Source of the DNA: Strigamia acuminata
Lineage: Eukaryota > Arthropoda > Chilopoda > Geophilomorpha > Linotaeniidae
Direction: 5' to 3'
Length of the DNA stretch: 64,000 nt
Assembly: GCA_949358305.1 (NCBI GenBank)
Contig: OX442315.1
Span: 27,926,427-27,990,426, forward strand
The stretch's first letter is position 1; each line of letters begins with the position of its first letter. A program made the translations under genes and the position numbers. Below, one piece after another: positions 1-11,345 of this stretch. The notes beneath the pieces were generated by a model. It ran no database searches. It was not told the origin of the DNA and saw nothing but the letters and a program-made list of their open reading frames with translations.

Positions 1-3000
1 ATATTGTCCACATAATTGCCACTCTCCCATCCCTTCCAATCCCCTCCGCTTTCACCTCTTCAATTTCCACACACGTTTGCACCTGGGAGTTTACCACTAG
101 ATCACAAATCATTGTCCCCTTCATTAGACCTAGAACTCTTAACCTTTTACACTGCAAATGAAACGTTTTTCAATCCCATTCGGCAACTTGCCCCAGTGAC
201 TTCACTGATTCATACTAAAGGGATTGTGACTCGTGAGTGGATGGGATTTGCGAGCGCCACCACTTCCAAATCCCAAATATTCCACACTTTATTTTTTTTG
301 GGTGACCAGAGGATATTTGTCCAGATACTCCCTGATCCCTTTAGTCATGTGGCAGCCGTATCCGTCTCCAATCAATCGGCTATTTCACGGCGCATTGAAT
401 CGCCCCAGTTTCTACTCCTCAAAAGAAGAGGCGAAAGGCCAGGCTGGCCAAAAGCCAAAGGGCTTCCAGATAGAAAAAAAAACAAAGATTACGATGACTG
501 CTATACACAACAGCAACCGGCTTTTGCAGTTAGAAAATAAAAAGAAAATTGAAGAAAACGTTTAAAAAAAATTGGTCGAGTTCAAAACGAGAATGGAAGT
601 CGATTTGACAAGGTTTCTACCCCTCAACTTTTTCCCGAGTAAAGAAATTCAAACTATTTTAATTGCCTCGAGTACAACTTTCAATACGGATTACATTTTC
701 CGACACTAATAGAACGCAAAACGGTTAAACTTTAATTTTGCTCCAAAGAAATCAATACAATTTTATTCTTACACAACCCACGAGCCATTTTGTAGCGTAA
801 AGCGAATTCGTTAAAGTCGACACTGGCCGCTGTAATTAGTGGCGCTTCGAGTGACGTGATAATGATTAAAGCTGAAATCCAGCGCCAAATTTCCAATATT
901 TTTATTTCCACCTTCTAAAACTTAACCAACACTTATTTTTAATTATTTGCCAAAATGTCTATCCATTTCCTCATCTTCCTAAGTAGAGTTTTAAGCTAAT
1001 TTCCATATGAATACCAACAAATTGCTAAATCCTAACCTACACGTCTCGTAAATCCATCATTTCGCAATAAGTGTCAAACACTAAACAAAAATATGAAGCC
1101 CCAAATATGCCAAATGGACGCCTGGGAAATTTCACCTCACTTGGTCACTCGACGAGGCTAGACGACATATTTTTTACGACCAGTTAACTGCCACTATACA
1201 TGAATATAGGGCGCCGGGGGGTCATTTCTCTCTTTTTCCGCCTCCCAGAGGAAATGCATACCCATCTAAGTATACACCATCGACTTTTCACTTAGCTCAA
1301 CAGGATACACTATTTTAATAAAACTGACCATTACTAAAATCTACAAGGGATGAACAGGAATCATTAAACCTCGTAACAAACACACCAAGTGTGTATTACA
1401 CTTAACCTTCCTCTTTTCAATTAAAAGCTCCGCCTGCATCCTCACAGGCCTCTGCTGCCTGCGCACGCACGATCGATAAGGTGCTCGGCCTGCTGAATAT
1501 TGGCGCCAGCTGGCGATAACATCGAGGAACCGTGGTGTCTCCACTCGGCCACCATCAGGGGTAGTAATAGTCGCTAACTGATTTGAAAACTCAGAAATCT
1601 TTTATCGATTTAAAGACCTATTTGAACTCTTTCCCTGGACGGTTCATAAGCTGCTGTCAAATATCGAAACTTGTGCGCAAACTTTTAATGGTTTATTCGT
1701 CCGGCAAGGCAAAAAATGACCAAATAGCCAGTTGTGTGGATGTAAACACAGTCCAAAATACACGCACAAATGCCAAACTGACTTGTACAAAATATTCTTT
1801 CTTTCTTTTTATATAAAAATCCATCCATTTCCTCTTCTCTGGTTGTTGGCAACTGTGGCAAATGTTTCCAACGACCCCCGCAATGACGCTCAACAGAAAA
1901 CGAAGAAGTAGTAGTTGGCGCAAGCCCAAAATAACAAGCACTTAAGGTCCACACTAACCACAACAAGAGGCGGAAATGGTAAAGAAAAAGTGGAAAAAAG
2001 AGCAATGGAGAACTGAACGAAACAAAACACAAAACCTACACTTATTGAATTTGACTCAACATTTGTTTTTTCTCACTTTTCCAATTTCTTTTTATCCCAA
2101 CCTAAATTTTTTTTCTTCTAAAAAATTGAATTTACAAGCAAGGTGGATGTTTCCTTTCCAAACGCAGCATTCATAAATTGTGATAACTTTACCGCGAAAT
2201 TTAATAAAAACAAGCAATAAATAAAACGCTTATTTGTAGATGTAACGCACATCTAGAGTTTTCTTTTCTTCCTTTGCTGCCAAGAAAAGAATACAAAATG
2301 TATCCTTAGCTTAAAATTAAAACACCTATTTCATTTTTTATTACACGATGCAAGACTTAACATTTAACACTAGTTTCTTCCTCTCTTTGTTGTTAATTCA
2401 GATATGCACAAGTTATCACATTCTTCATGTGTCTTAGCAGTTATTTAGCAGTTAACAACGGTCATTAGCTTAGAATTAAAGTAATCCATGCAATAAAACG
2501 AATAGAGAAAAGATTTAAACGCACGGAAGTCCATTAAAAATGAAGCTTGAAACTTGTATTAAAAGAACATTCAAATAATTGAGAAACGTGTTAAAATTAG
2601 AGCACAAAATTGCTTCCATTATGCAAGGATTTCTACAGTGACTTCGTGTTTTTTCCTCTTTCAAAACGTTAAGGAATATGACAAGTTGAATCGTTATTTA
2701 CACGAGTGCTTTCAGTCATGTTGCGACCATCACCAACTGCATCTAAAAAATGTTCCTATGTTTACACAGATTGTGTACCAGCGTTCCCTCCATCGCCTTC
2801 AATTAAAATTTACATTTTCGAGCAAAATAAATATTCCGTGCAGAAGCAAATTTTCCGTGCATTCAATTCATCTTTAATACGCTGATATGCATGTTGTCAG
2901 CAGCACTTAACTAATCTACTTTCGTTTAAACAAGAGCGTATTTTGCGTAAGCACATCTGCAAATGTTAATACTCTACACAAATTAAGCAGCAGTTTGTAA

Positions 3001-6000
3001 ATCCTTAATTTTTACCATTTTAAATAATAGATTAAATGGAATTAGAACCTGCCAACGTGTAGAAAAAAACATGATGATAACATGCATGATAAATTGATAA
3101 ACTGACAAGTTACAAGTTTCATCTCCTTTTACAAGTTTTCCTAACTTAGTAGTTATTACCACTCCTCTAAATTTAATTACTAACTTTCAAAATACAGTAA
3201 AAATAGAAAATATAATGTCCTTTGCTGAACATTAAAAAATTAGTTGCCTAGCAACTGCACTGAAAGCAATTTATTGACTGTCAGACATGCAGAAATTTGG
3301 TTTTAAAGAACATTGATCTAATAGACGAACATTGAAGCTAATGAAATCAACTACCTAAGCTTTATTTGATCATTCCAGTCTTTGTAATGATGAAAAGAAA
3401 GGTCAAAAATTGAAGACGTATTTAATTCATTTAAATATTATTGTAATACCATATTTCATCGATTTTAAGACGCACTTTCTCCCATGTAAACATCTCTAAA
3501 AACAAGATGCGTCTTAGAATCTTTTTCTTCTCTTGGTGGTACTGAAATACGTCTTAGCAGTCGATGGTAATTAATAAAAATATTATTTTAAAAAAAAATT
3601 ACTAAATACTTCGTCTTATAGTTCATTCATTTCGAGGAGCAACTTGGTGATACATGATGTACAAAAGTGATCTACTTAGACGTTAAACAAAAATATAGTT
3701 GTAATTCGTATTATAATTAACTAATGTCCATCTGGCAGCGTCAAGTAAATAACTTAAACAAAATGATTTTATTAGTTTATAATTAAACAAATTGAACATT
3801 AACTACGCAAGGTTAACCTGAAAAGACCACATCACGTACGTCTGCTTTAGCTCAGAATTCTCTGGCAAAGCAACCGCTTGCACGTGTGGCGCCATCTCAT
3901 ACCAGATTGCCGAACTACCCCATTCCAAAACACAGAAAAATCAATAAAAAATTAACTTGATAATTGCAAGTCAAATGGTTGGATCAAGCTAACATTAAAC
4001 CTTTATACCCAAATCAAAAAATATAATCAAAACATTAAAACCCAAAATAGTGTACATTACCTTAATGGAATGCAGCAGCGCTCTTAAAATGCAAAAAAAA
4101 AAACGTTTTCTTACCTATAAAAGAAAAGAAACAAAGTAAAAATATGTTAATTAAAAATGATTTCTAAAAATAACGTGTGAAAAATTCATGAAGTAATTAC
4201 ATTTCTAAATAACCCCTAATTACCCTTTAATTAAATTTAAAACAACGCGTTATGCAGCAAAGCAAACTTAACGATTCATCAGAAAAACCATTAGAAAACT
4301 TCATTAGTATAAGCTTATCTGTTTATGTTATAACTTCGCCTTCTTTGCAGCATCCATAAAAAAATGTATTAAAACAACTGTGGAAATAACGCCAACCCAT
4401 CCAATTTCAACGTCCAGTGCCCGTTCATTTACTCAAATCTTTCAGTCTTAACCTAATCTTGAGCGCCCGATAACCTTCAAGTCTCAGTATTTTTCATCTT
4501 CTTTTTTATTCCAGCCCCTTTCACATCCTCTCCATGCACATCTAAACCCCGAGCAATGTGCGCATGCGTCTTTCTCAAAGGGGAGGAATCCGTGAGAAAT
4601 GCCATAAATTTTACGCTGGAATCGAGCCAAAATGCTGGCTCTCGTCAAAATAGCAAAAGAACTAGACGAGTTTCAAAAAGAAACTTCTAAAATCGAAAAA
4701 AAAATTTAAAGAAAATAAAAAATGAATTTCTCTGTCAAACAAGGTCACAAAATAAAATTAAAAAGTAAACAATGCAAATTCTATCTTCGAGTTTTTATAC
4801 AAACATTAATTGAACGATAAAAATCGTCGTTAAAACGGTTGAAGTCATTCATTCATTGTGCAGTTCTGCCACTATAGCAAGAGAGTTTTCAGATTTGCTC
4901 ACTAGATGGCAAATGATGCTAGATAAGTGTTCTTTTTTTCTTTTTAAAGAGCAAAAATTTGAAATTACAAAATCCATTGAATCATAGTAACATCTTTTTG
5001 TTATTTTGTATGGATTCATTAAATATTCATCATTTTGCTGTTCCAACAAAACAAAAATAAATCTAATACCACAAATAAATAAAATAAGTAAAAGCACTTA
5101 CACTCTCCCTGTCAAGATACTGTCAAGATTTTTTTTTCTTAAAAATATCACAAAAATTGTCTATAATAATTTTCACTTTATCTCAACTCAAAACATCTTG
5201 ATAATTTTCCAAAAATGTCTCAAACATTCTCCCAATGGAACCAAAAAGACTTGAAAAGTAATTTAGGAAATGCATGTTTATCTCAAAACAAAAGTTGCTA
5301 GATCTATCTTTATCTTTTTTAGCCTACAATGTGAGAGTAGGCCTACTAAGACGAGAAAACACTTCCTACAATCTATAAAATGGAAAGATTACATGAATTA
5401 ACCAAATCCTTTCACACTCAACAATTTTGTTTTCCTATTTCTCTACTAGATGGCAGTCTAAACTAATAATTTGTACAGTGGCGCAACCAAAAATCAAAAT
5501 AAAAAATTTTAGTATTTTACCAAGAGTAAACAAAAATGGACCAATATCTTTTTGTGTATTATTTATTTGTTTCTTACAGAAATGAACAAATTATCCAAAC
5601 AAGTGTTTTAAAAATTAAATTTTTTCCCTTCTCTTTAATCTTATTAATATTTTTAAATTTTTAAATTTCGCTTTTCTCTACTGCAATAACTGACATCTGA
5701 CATGGAAGAAATTCTAATAACCAAATTATTTTCACATACCAATAAAAAAGAAAAATCTCCATAATGAATACTAATTAAAACATAACAGTCGAAACCGGGC
5801 AGTTCATTTTCCTTAATTATGAACCAACCGCGCACATATAGACCGAACTTTATTGATAAACGGAGGAATAAATTATCTACTAAACCTGCACCTATAAAAT
5901 TATAAACAATAACTCTTCGTTCGCTACTTTCCACTTCCATTTCCGCTCAAGCCACACCTATCATCCACAATCTTGTGTCCTTAAAGACCTTTACTCTATA

Positions 6001-6589
6001 TTTCAACTCAACGGAAATATTTGTCCACATTTATCACGTGATTCCCACAAGAGAAAAATCAAAGCAAAGAAAAAGCAATCATAAATTTTGAACCCTGTAG
6101 CGAACGTTAGCTGCATTTGCTCAACGCTAGTTCCAACTTTTCACTACAATAAGGTGGGATAAAAATGACAAAGAGAGAAGGCTAAGTATCGTTTTCTCTT
6201 CTCTTCCATTCGTCTCATGTATTAATGCATAACAAGAACACCGGGGAACCTTAAACTTCCATCTTCCATCCTCCATTTTTCTACTACACATCTTTTTCTT
6301 CGCTGTAGTTATTCTAGTTGATATCACAATCCAAAATCAAATTAAAAAATCAACCATAACAAATCATTTAACAAAAAAAAAACAAAAAAAAATGATGAAA
6401 AATGTTTAAAACATCAAATAAAAAAGAAAAAGGAAAAAAAAAAAGATCTATTCTCCTCGAAAATAACATTAGCGGAAAAAAATTAATATTTGATGTACTT
6501 TTAAGACCTTTAAATTTTATTTATTTTAGCAAAATAAAAACTAAATAAATAAATAATCAACTAATGGCAAAACATCTAAAACTCGTTCC
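1..6589. other. Non-coding AT-rich stretch, probable long cadherin intron
   Basis: No supportable gene. Open frames in 16-565 start at TTG or lie in a C-rich, stop-poor tract and resemble no family. The stretch contains many A- and T-homopolymers (for example 6,370-6,450), a cluster of TAAGACG-type heptamers at 3,465-3,619, and a CpG-containing patch around 1,200-1,250. Its inclusion in the cadherin transcription unit is inferred from the open donor at 53,461. Confidence 0.5.
3465..3619. repeat. Cluster of CGTCTTA / TAAGACG motifs, decayed short repeat
   Basis: Four copies of the same heptamer occur within 155 bases: TTAAGACG at 3,465, CGTCTTAG at 3,510 and 3,550, and CGTCTTAT at 3,612. The first is inverted relative to the others. 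The pattern looks like the remnant of a small inverted-repeat DNA transposon. No clear target-site duplication is visible, so the limits are approximate. Confidence 0.35.
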
Positions 6590-7120
6590 CTAATTCACCT
6601 CAATTTTCAAACCAATCTTGGTTGTCAACCGAGGTGCGGTCAAGCAGATGAAACACAATGACATTTTCGCTTTGGAATTCAGACAACGACCATATTGAAC
6701 AAGTCTGGTGAATTGAAACCCTTGACAACTCGCGCAACTCGCTGCGAAATGAAAAAGAATGTGGACGATGGTAATCCCAAGCGACGGAGACAACGGAAGA
6801 TCATTGCTAAATCTAATTTGACTGATAATTTAACGGAACACTTCTCTCCGCAAAATCTTCTATCAGATCCTGATTAAGATGCATAAATTCCTCCTCCTTG
6901 TGCGACCGCTTAGCCAAGCATGCCACCAGGCATCAGCAACTGCTCGCTGCCAATGCTGCAGCATTTCAGTCCTTCCAACCTAAAGGGGGATGAGACGCTT
7001 GTCAAAGACATCAGCCTCGAAATCGCACATTTTAATCCTTTCAGCATTCAAGTAGAGACGCCTGCCTTGGGAGGATTTCTTCTTCTTTTTATATTCTCCA
7101 TTTACTTCATCCCATAAGAC
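6590..7120. other. Compositionally distinct block, possible decayed retrocopy or regulatory element
   Basis: About 530 bases with visibly higher GC than the AT-rich flanks. Open frames occur on both strands. On minus, one opens near 7,128 and is stopped at a TAG near 6,990, with further open pieces in other frames. On plus, one ends LLSDPD at 6,877. None is long, none starts convincingly and I recognise no family, so no gene is called. Confidence 0.3.
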
Positions 7121-9967
7121 TCGGATTCAAGCATAAAACTTTTTTAAAATGACTTTATTCAACCACAAAAAAAAATTCAAGTGAAATTCAATAATAAAAA
7201 AAAGATAAAAACAAATTGTGTGTATATACGTGTAAAAAATAAATAAAAGATTTAAAATAATTAGTTAACTATTTTTTCCTTGTTTTTTTTTTTTAGTGGT
7301 TTCCAACCAAATCCGTTGTGAACAAGCAGTTGTTGTCTCGTTCCAAGACCAGCAATACCAAATAACGATTCTGCAAAGAATCCTCCACCTCAAAGGAGTA
7401 GATTTTCATTTCCATTCGAAGAAGTTTGAGGATGTTGCTACTTAAATGATCAAAAATTGAAAATCTCCGGAAATTTCCTGTCACGGACAAAAACAAACAA
7501 GAACGAAAGAAAAAAAAAGAAAACAGTCGCTAATGAGTTCCAGAAACCACAAACTTCAAAATTCTACATGGAATTTACAACAACACAAGCAAAGGATTTA
7601 ACAAAAACAAAAAACCTTTCATTTATTATTGAACAAGCGAGCGAAGCGAAGGCGAGCAAGTGAATCCTCCCTTTCCGGTAATTTTTTGCTCCGTCTTATT
7701 ACAACGTCGTTCTTTATTTAGTCAAAAATTGGTTCACAACGGGGCTGATTGCCTTGAATAAAAGCTATACTCGAAATTAAACCATACGATGCCTTTTCTT
7801 GTTGCCAGTACCGTGAAAGCACGATCTGTCTGCTGAATCATTTAATAATGACGGCACCCGTGACACGTATGACACATTTTCGTTCCCGTAGGTCAACTAT
7901 AATTTACTAGCTGGTTTTATTGGCCCAAGATGGGTTCGAAGAGATGAATTGTAAAATTGGTGTATGTATAATGTCAAGTCGAAACATAAATCACAAGCTG
8001 TTAAAGGAAAAACTTTGGCTTTATGCGCGAGATGCCATTAATCACATACGGCAAACACCTGCACCGACGTGTATTAGAGAAGCAATATGGTGTGTGTGTG
8101 ATAAGATGTAATTCTCTGCGCCCGTCTCCACTTTCACCCTTACCTTTAGCCTAAATTAAAAACACATTTCATACATCACGAATTAGCCCTATTTCATACC
8201 GCAGCCCGCCCACCAATTCTCATCCGAAAACCAAAAAGAAATTCCACCTCACCAAGCGATACTTGTGTAAAGAATCGATGGTATTCAAACGAGTAGCAGA
8301 AAGAAGGGAAAAGAAGGTAAAGTGACGGCTTGAGAAAAATCAATGTCTCGAGACGTGCAATTCGGAATGACAGGTGGCAGTCAGGAGACCAACCCAGTGC
8401 CTTCAATCCCTCACAGGCACTATCAAGGACTCACGCCGTACTTACCAATAAGGAGTTGGATTTCCATAGCAACACTGCTTGGCAGTGAGCAGTGAGCAGT
8501 GAGTAGTGCAAAAATGTGCGGCATACTTCATTTCCATTTAGTTTCAAGCACGTAAAAAACATGATTTGTGCAGTCAACAAAGATTAATGGTAACGAAAAC
8601 ACCATCTGTACAACTCTCACTCCTGTAATTAAGCCTCTGCTCAATCTCCCACTCTCTCTTGGCCACATGCTTTCCTGAGCACACTAAACCGCACACAATC
8701 ACGAGCCCAAAGGCGTACGAGTCTCTGCTCTGCAATGCTTTGTTCTCAAACCACAGATGAATGAAGAAATCAACATATCCGCATATGTTTGGCGTAACGT
8801 GTCTATCAGTTTCATCGTGTTTTATTCAGCACAAAGCGAATAATGAGAAAAACTCGGCACGTACGGAATGAAAGATGAAATATATACATATAAAAAAAAA
8901 ATTTAACTCCATTTCCTTTTTTTTTATATATAAAACATATAAAAGTAAAAAAAAAATGAAGATGTGAAAAGAAGATGAAGGTAAAAATGTAGGAAAATGT
9001 CGGAAGCTAATGAGTTGTGTTGAAGAGGGGAAAAAAATATTCCGACGACAACGAGTAAGGAACCAACATGGAAAGAAGGCTCAGAAGGAGCGAATTTAGT
9101 ACTTTCCATTAATTGATGGCACGAATAGAAGCTAGAATGGGAGGTTAATTAATCTTCGGTTCCAAATTACAACAACGTTCCTCCGAACTTCCTGCTTTGT
9201 GTGAGACTTTACTCGTTTAATATTTCAAAATTTCAAGCTATTAAACCAACTTCCAAGACGTAAACGATGATGACATTGCCTTTTTCTTTTCCGCAAGACA
9301 CCTTATAAATTATTACCATCAACAACGCCTTTACTCATGTCGCTAATATTTTATTTTACTACAAAAAAATTAATATTGCATTCAAGTAAAAGAATATAAA
9401 AAAAAATACTAAATTAAGTGCAAATTTCCTCACAAATTAAAAAATGATCAGTTACCATAAGCATGTTTTTATTAAAATAAACTAAAATAACCTTCGTTGA
9501 CTCAAATTTAGTCAAATTAAGTTGAAACGTAAGCAATTTATTTTTTTGAATTTTTTTTTATGGAAATACAGTGATTTATTTCAGTTTTCACTCGAATTGT
9601 CACACATTGTCAAATTGACGACTAAAATTAAATCTATGCATCCATGTTCAAAGTCATCAAGTTTGACACCGGCTCCCAAGATGCTCCACAAGCACTAAGC
9701 ATAGCACGGTCGTGTTGCGCGTTACGAGATCTAACAAGAGAATCTAGGGTAAAATCTCGTATTGACCCTGCCGACATGATATAAATACCACGACATGGAG
9801 GGTTGTGATTTCATCGTGTTCATATGTGACTTTTTGACACGAGAAACTATAGTGTTAATAATTGACTATCTTGCAGTACCAATCCAAATTAAATTCAAAA
9901 ATTCCAACTAATGTCAACTAGTCATGTCAGTTCTCATACTGTATTAATCAATTATTAAATGCACCAA
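7121..9967. other. Non-coding stretch; one exon-like patch, small tandem repeat
   Basis: AT-rich. On minus, 7,477-7,293 looks superficially like a terminal exon: a pyrimidine tract and CAG precede it, and it stays open for about 60 codons to a TAA. It shows no known domain. A 7-base tandem repeat (GCAGTGA, about four units) lies at 8,482-8,509. Nothing else can be supported. Confidence 0.35.
8482..8509 (+). repeat. Short tandem repeat (GCAGTGA, about 4 units)
   Basis: Three perfect heptamer units followed by one variant (GTAGTGC). Minisatellite-like; no function is implied. Confidence 0.7.
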
Positions 9968-10502
9968 AACCATGATGACATGTACTCAGTTTTCCAGAAA
10001 AGTTAAAATCCGGATTTTACTTATCCAGCTAAGTAATGTCGGTTTTCATGTCCCTATGATAGTTTACTGGTAAACAGGATGCCACATATGAATTACCCAT
10101 AATGCATTTTGATTACGGTATCTGGAACAACAAAATGGTTGTCAATCTATTTCAGCCCCTAAACAAATCAAATTCTGACCCCGAAAATCGTGTTTTTAGC
10201 TTATTTCACATCGTTTTCGGTACTAACTTGTAAGTGTTATTGGAAAGTCCGTCTAACGTATCGTTACTATGACGATTCGACGATATTCCGATCAAAGTTT
10301 GTAATTTTTGCATGCACAGGTGTTTAGACGCAGTTTTCAATGTGCAAAACGCCCAAAATCTTACCTCGCACAACTGGAATTTAGTTTTCCGAATAAGTCT
10401 GCCTTTTCTGGAAAACTGGTTTGCTTACATGATCAGTTTACCATAAAATTAATATTCGGATTTTCAGTTTTCTAGATAACTGAGTACATGTAAACATGGT
10501 TA
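9968..10502. mobile_element. MITE-like foldback element, about 535 bp
   Basis: The left end (9,968-10,019) and the reverse complement of the right end (10,451-10,502) match over about 50 bases. Both begin AACCATG, continue ACATGTACTCAGTT, then CTAGAAAA or CCAGAAAA and AAAATCCG. This is a pair of imperfect terminal inverted repeats around an internal region of about 430 bases without an open frame. That is what a non-autonomous DNA transposon looks like. A clean target-site duplication is not visible at these limits, so the true ends may be a few bases off and the superfamily is undetermined. Confidence 0.75.
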
Positions 10503-10667
10503 ATGTTGTGTAAATAATTCTAAGCTACAATTTTTAAGACAAACGAGAACGTTAACTTAAACAGTTCTTTCACACGAGCACTGACGGTTTCTAAAACAAA
10601 TTTTTAAATCACATTGAGCACAAAACAGTAGCTACAATCAAAAAGTCAATTTAAAATTAAAGTAAAA

Positions 10668-10790
10668 CATGGTTTACTGTTTAAATGCCCACTACGATCG
10701 AAAACAGACTAAATCAGCCACTATTTTTTAAGTTAGATGGAAACAAACCCTCAGTCAAACAATTTAAAATATGTTATTCATAAGTAGCAT
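10668..10790 (+). repeat. Dispersed repeat, copy 1
   Basis: It shares with 38,944-39,060 the ordered blocks CATG, TGTTTAAAT, CCACT (here CCCACT), AAAACAG, CTAAATC and ATTTTTTAAGTTAG, and a later TTTAAAAT block. The copies are diverged but collinear, so they are related by descent and not low complexity. Family unknown. Confidence 0.6.
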
Positions 10791-11273
10791 ATTCAATCTA
10801 AATAACTTTCAAATCCAGCTAGTGAAATAGAAATGTTACTAAATTTTTTATCCACATAGCCAATTCCTAGAATGCAAATTATTGAAAAATCCAATAAACT
10901 TCCTTCAACTCAACTCACAAAAATCCTCAAGCACAATAGAATTTAGATTTAAATTAACAATACCCAAACCAACAATCAATTCTGCCAAACAACAGCCCAC
11001 CAGACACATCAAATTGTATTTCTTTTTCATCTGCCAACACATAAATGGCCCAAGTGATAATTGTTTACTTTTTAATCCTGGCAGCAATCTGCACACTTTT
11101 TTCTCGCAAAATCCATTTGCTTCACGCAATAACCACTACCTCATCTCAGAGACCCAGACTCCAAATCGCCTTCCTTTTAAATTGGCTGAGTAATGACTGT
11201 GCGAAACTACTCCGTCCTTTTTCAAATTGGATGACACACAATTCATAAATAATCATAAGTCTGCGAGCAAAAA

Positions 11274-11290
11274 CCTCCTCCTCCTCCTCC
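11274..11290 (+). repeat. (CTC)n microsatellite
   Basis: About six trinucleotide units; on the cadherin sense strand it reads (GAG)n. Confidence 0.8.
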
Positions 11291-11331
11291 TTTTATTTAA
11301 GCCTGTCGGATAAAACAAAGTCCCAACTGCA

Positions 11332-11345
11332 AAATGACGTCATTT
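11332..11345. promoter_or_regulatory. Perfect CRE palindrome (TGACGTCA)
   Basis: AAATGACGTCATTT is a 14-base perfect palindrome containing the full consensus site for CREB/ATF bZIP factors. Function is inferred from the motif alone. Confidence 0.35.

Noticed and set aside
16-540. 174-codon open frame on plus
   Set aside because: It starts at TTG in a C-rich tract; the composition is Pro/Ser-rich by base bias and no family is recognised.
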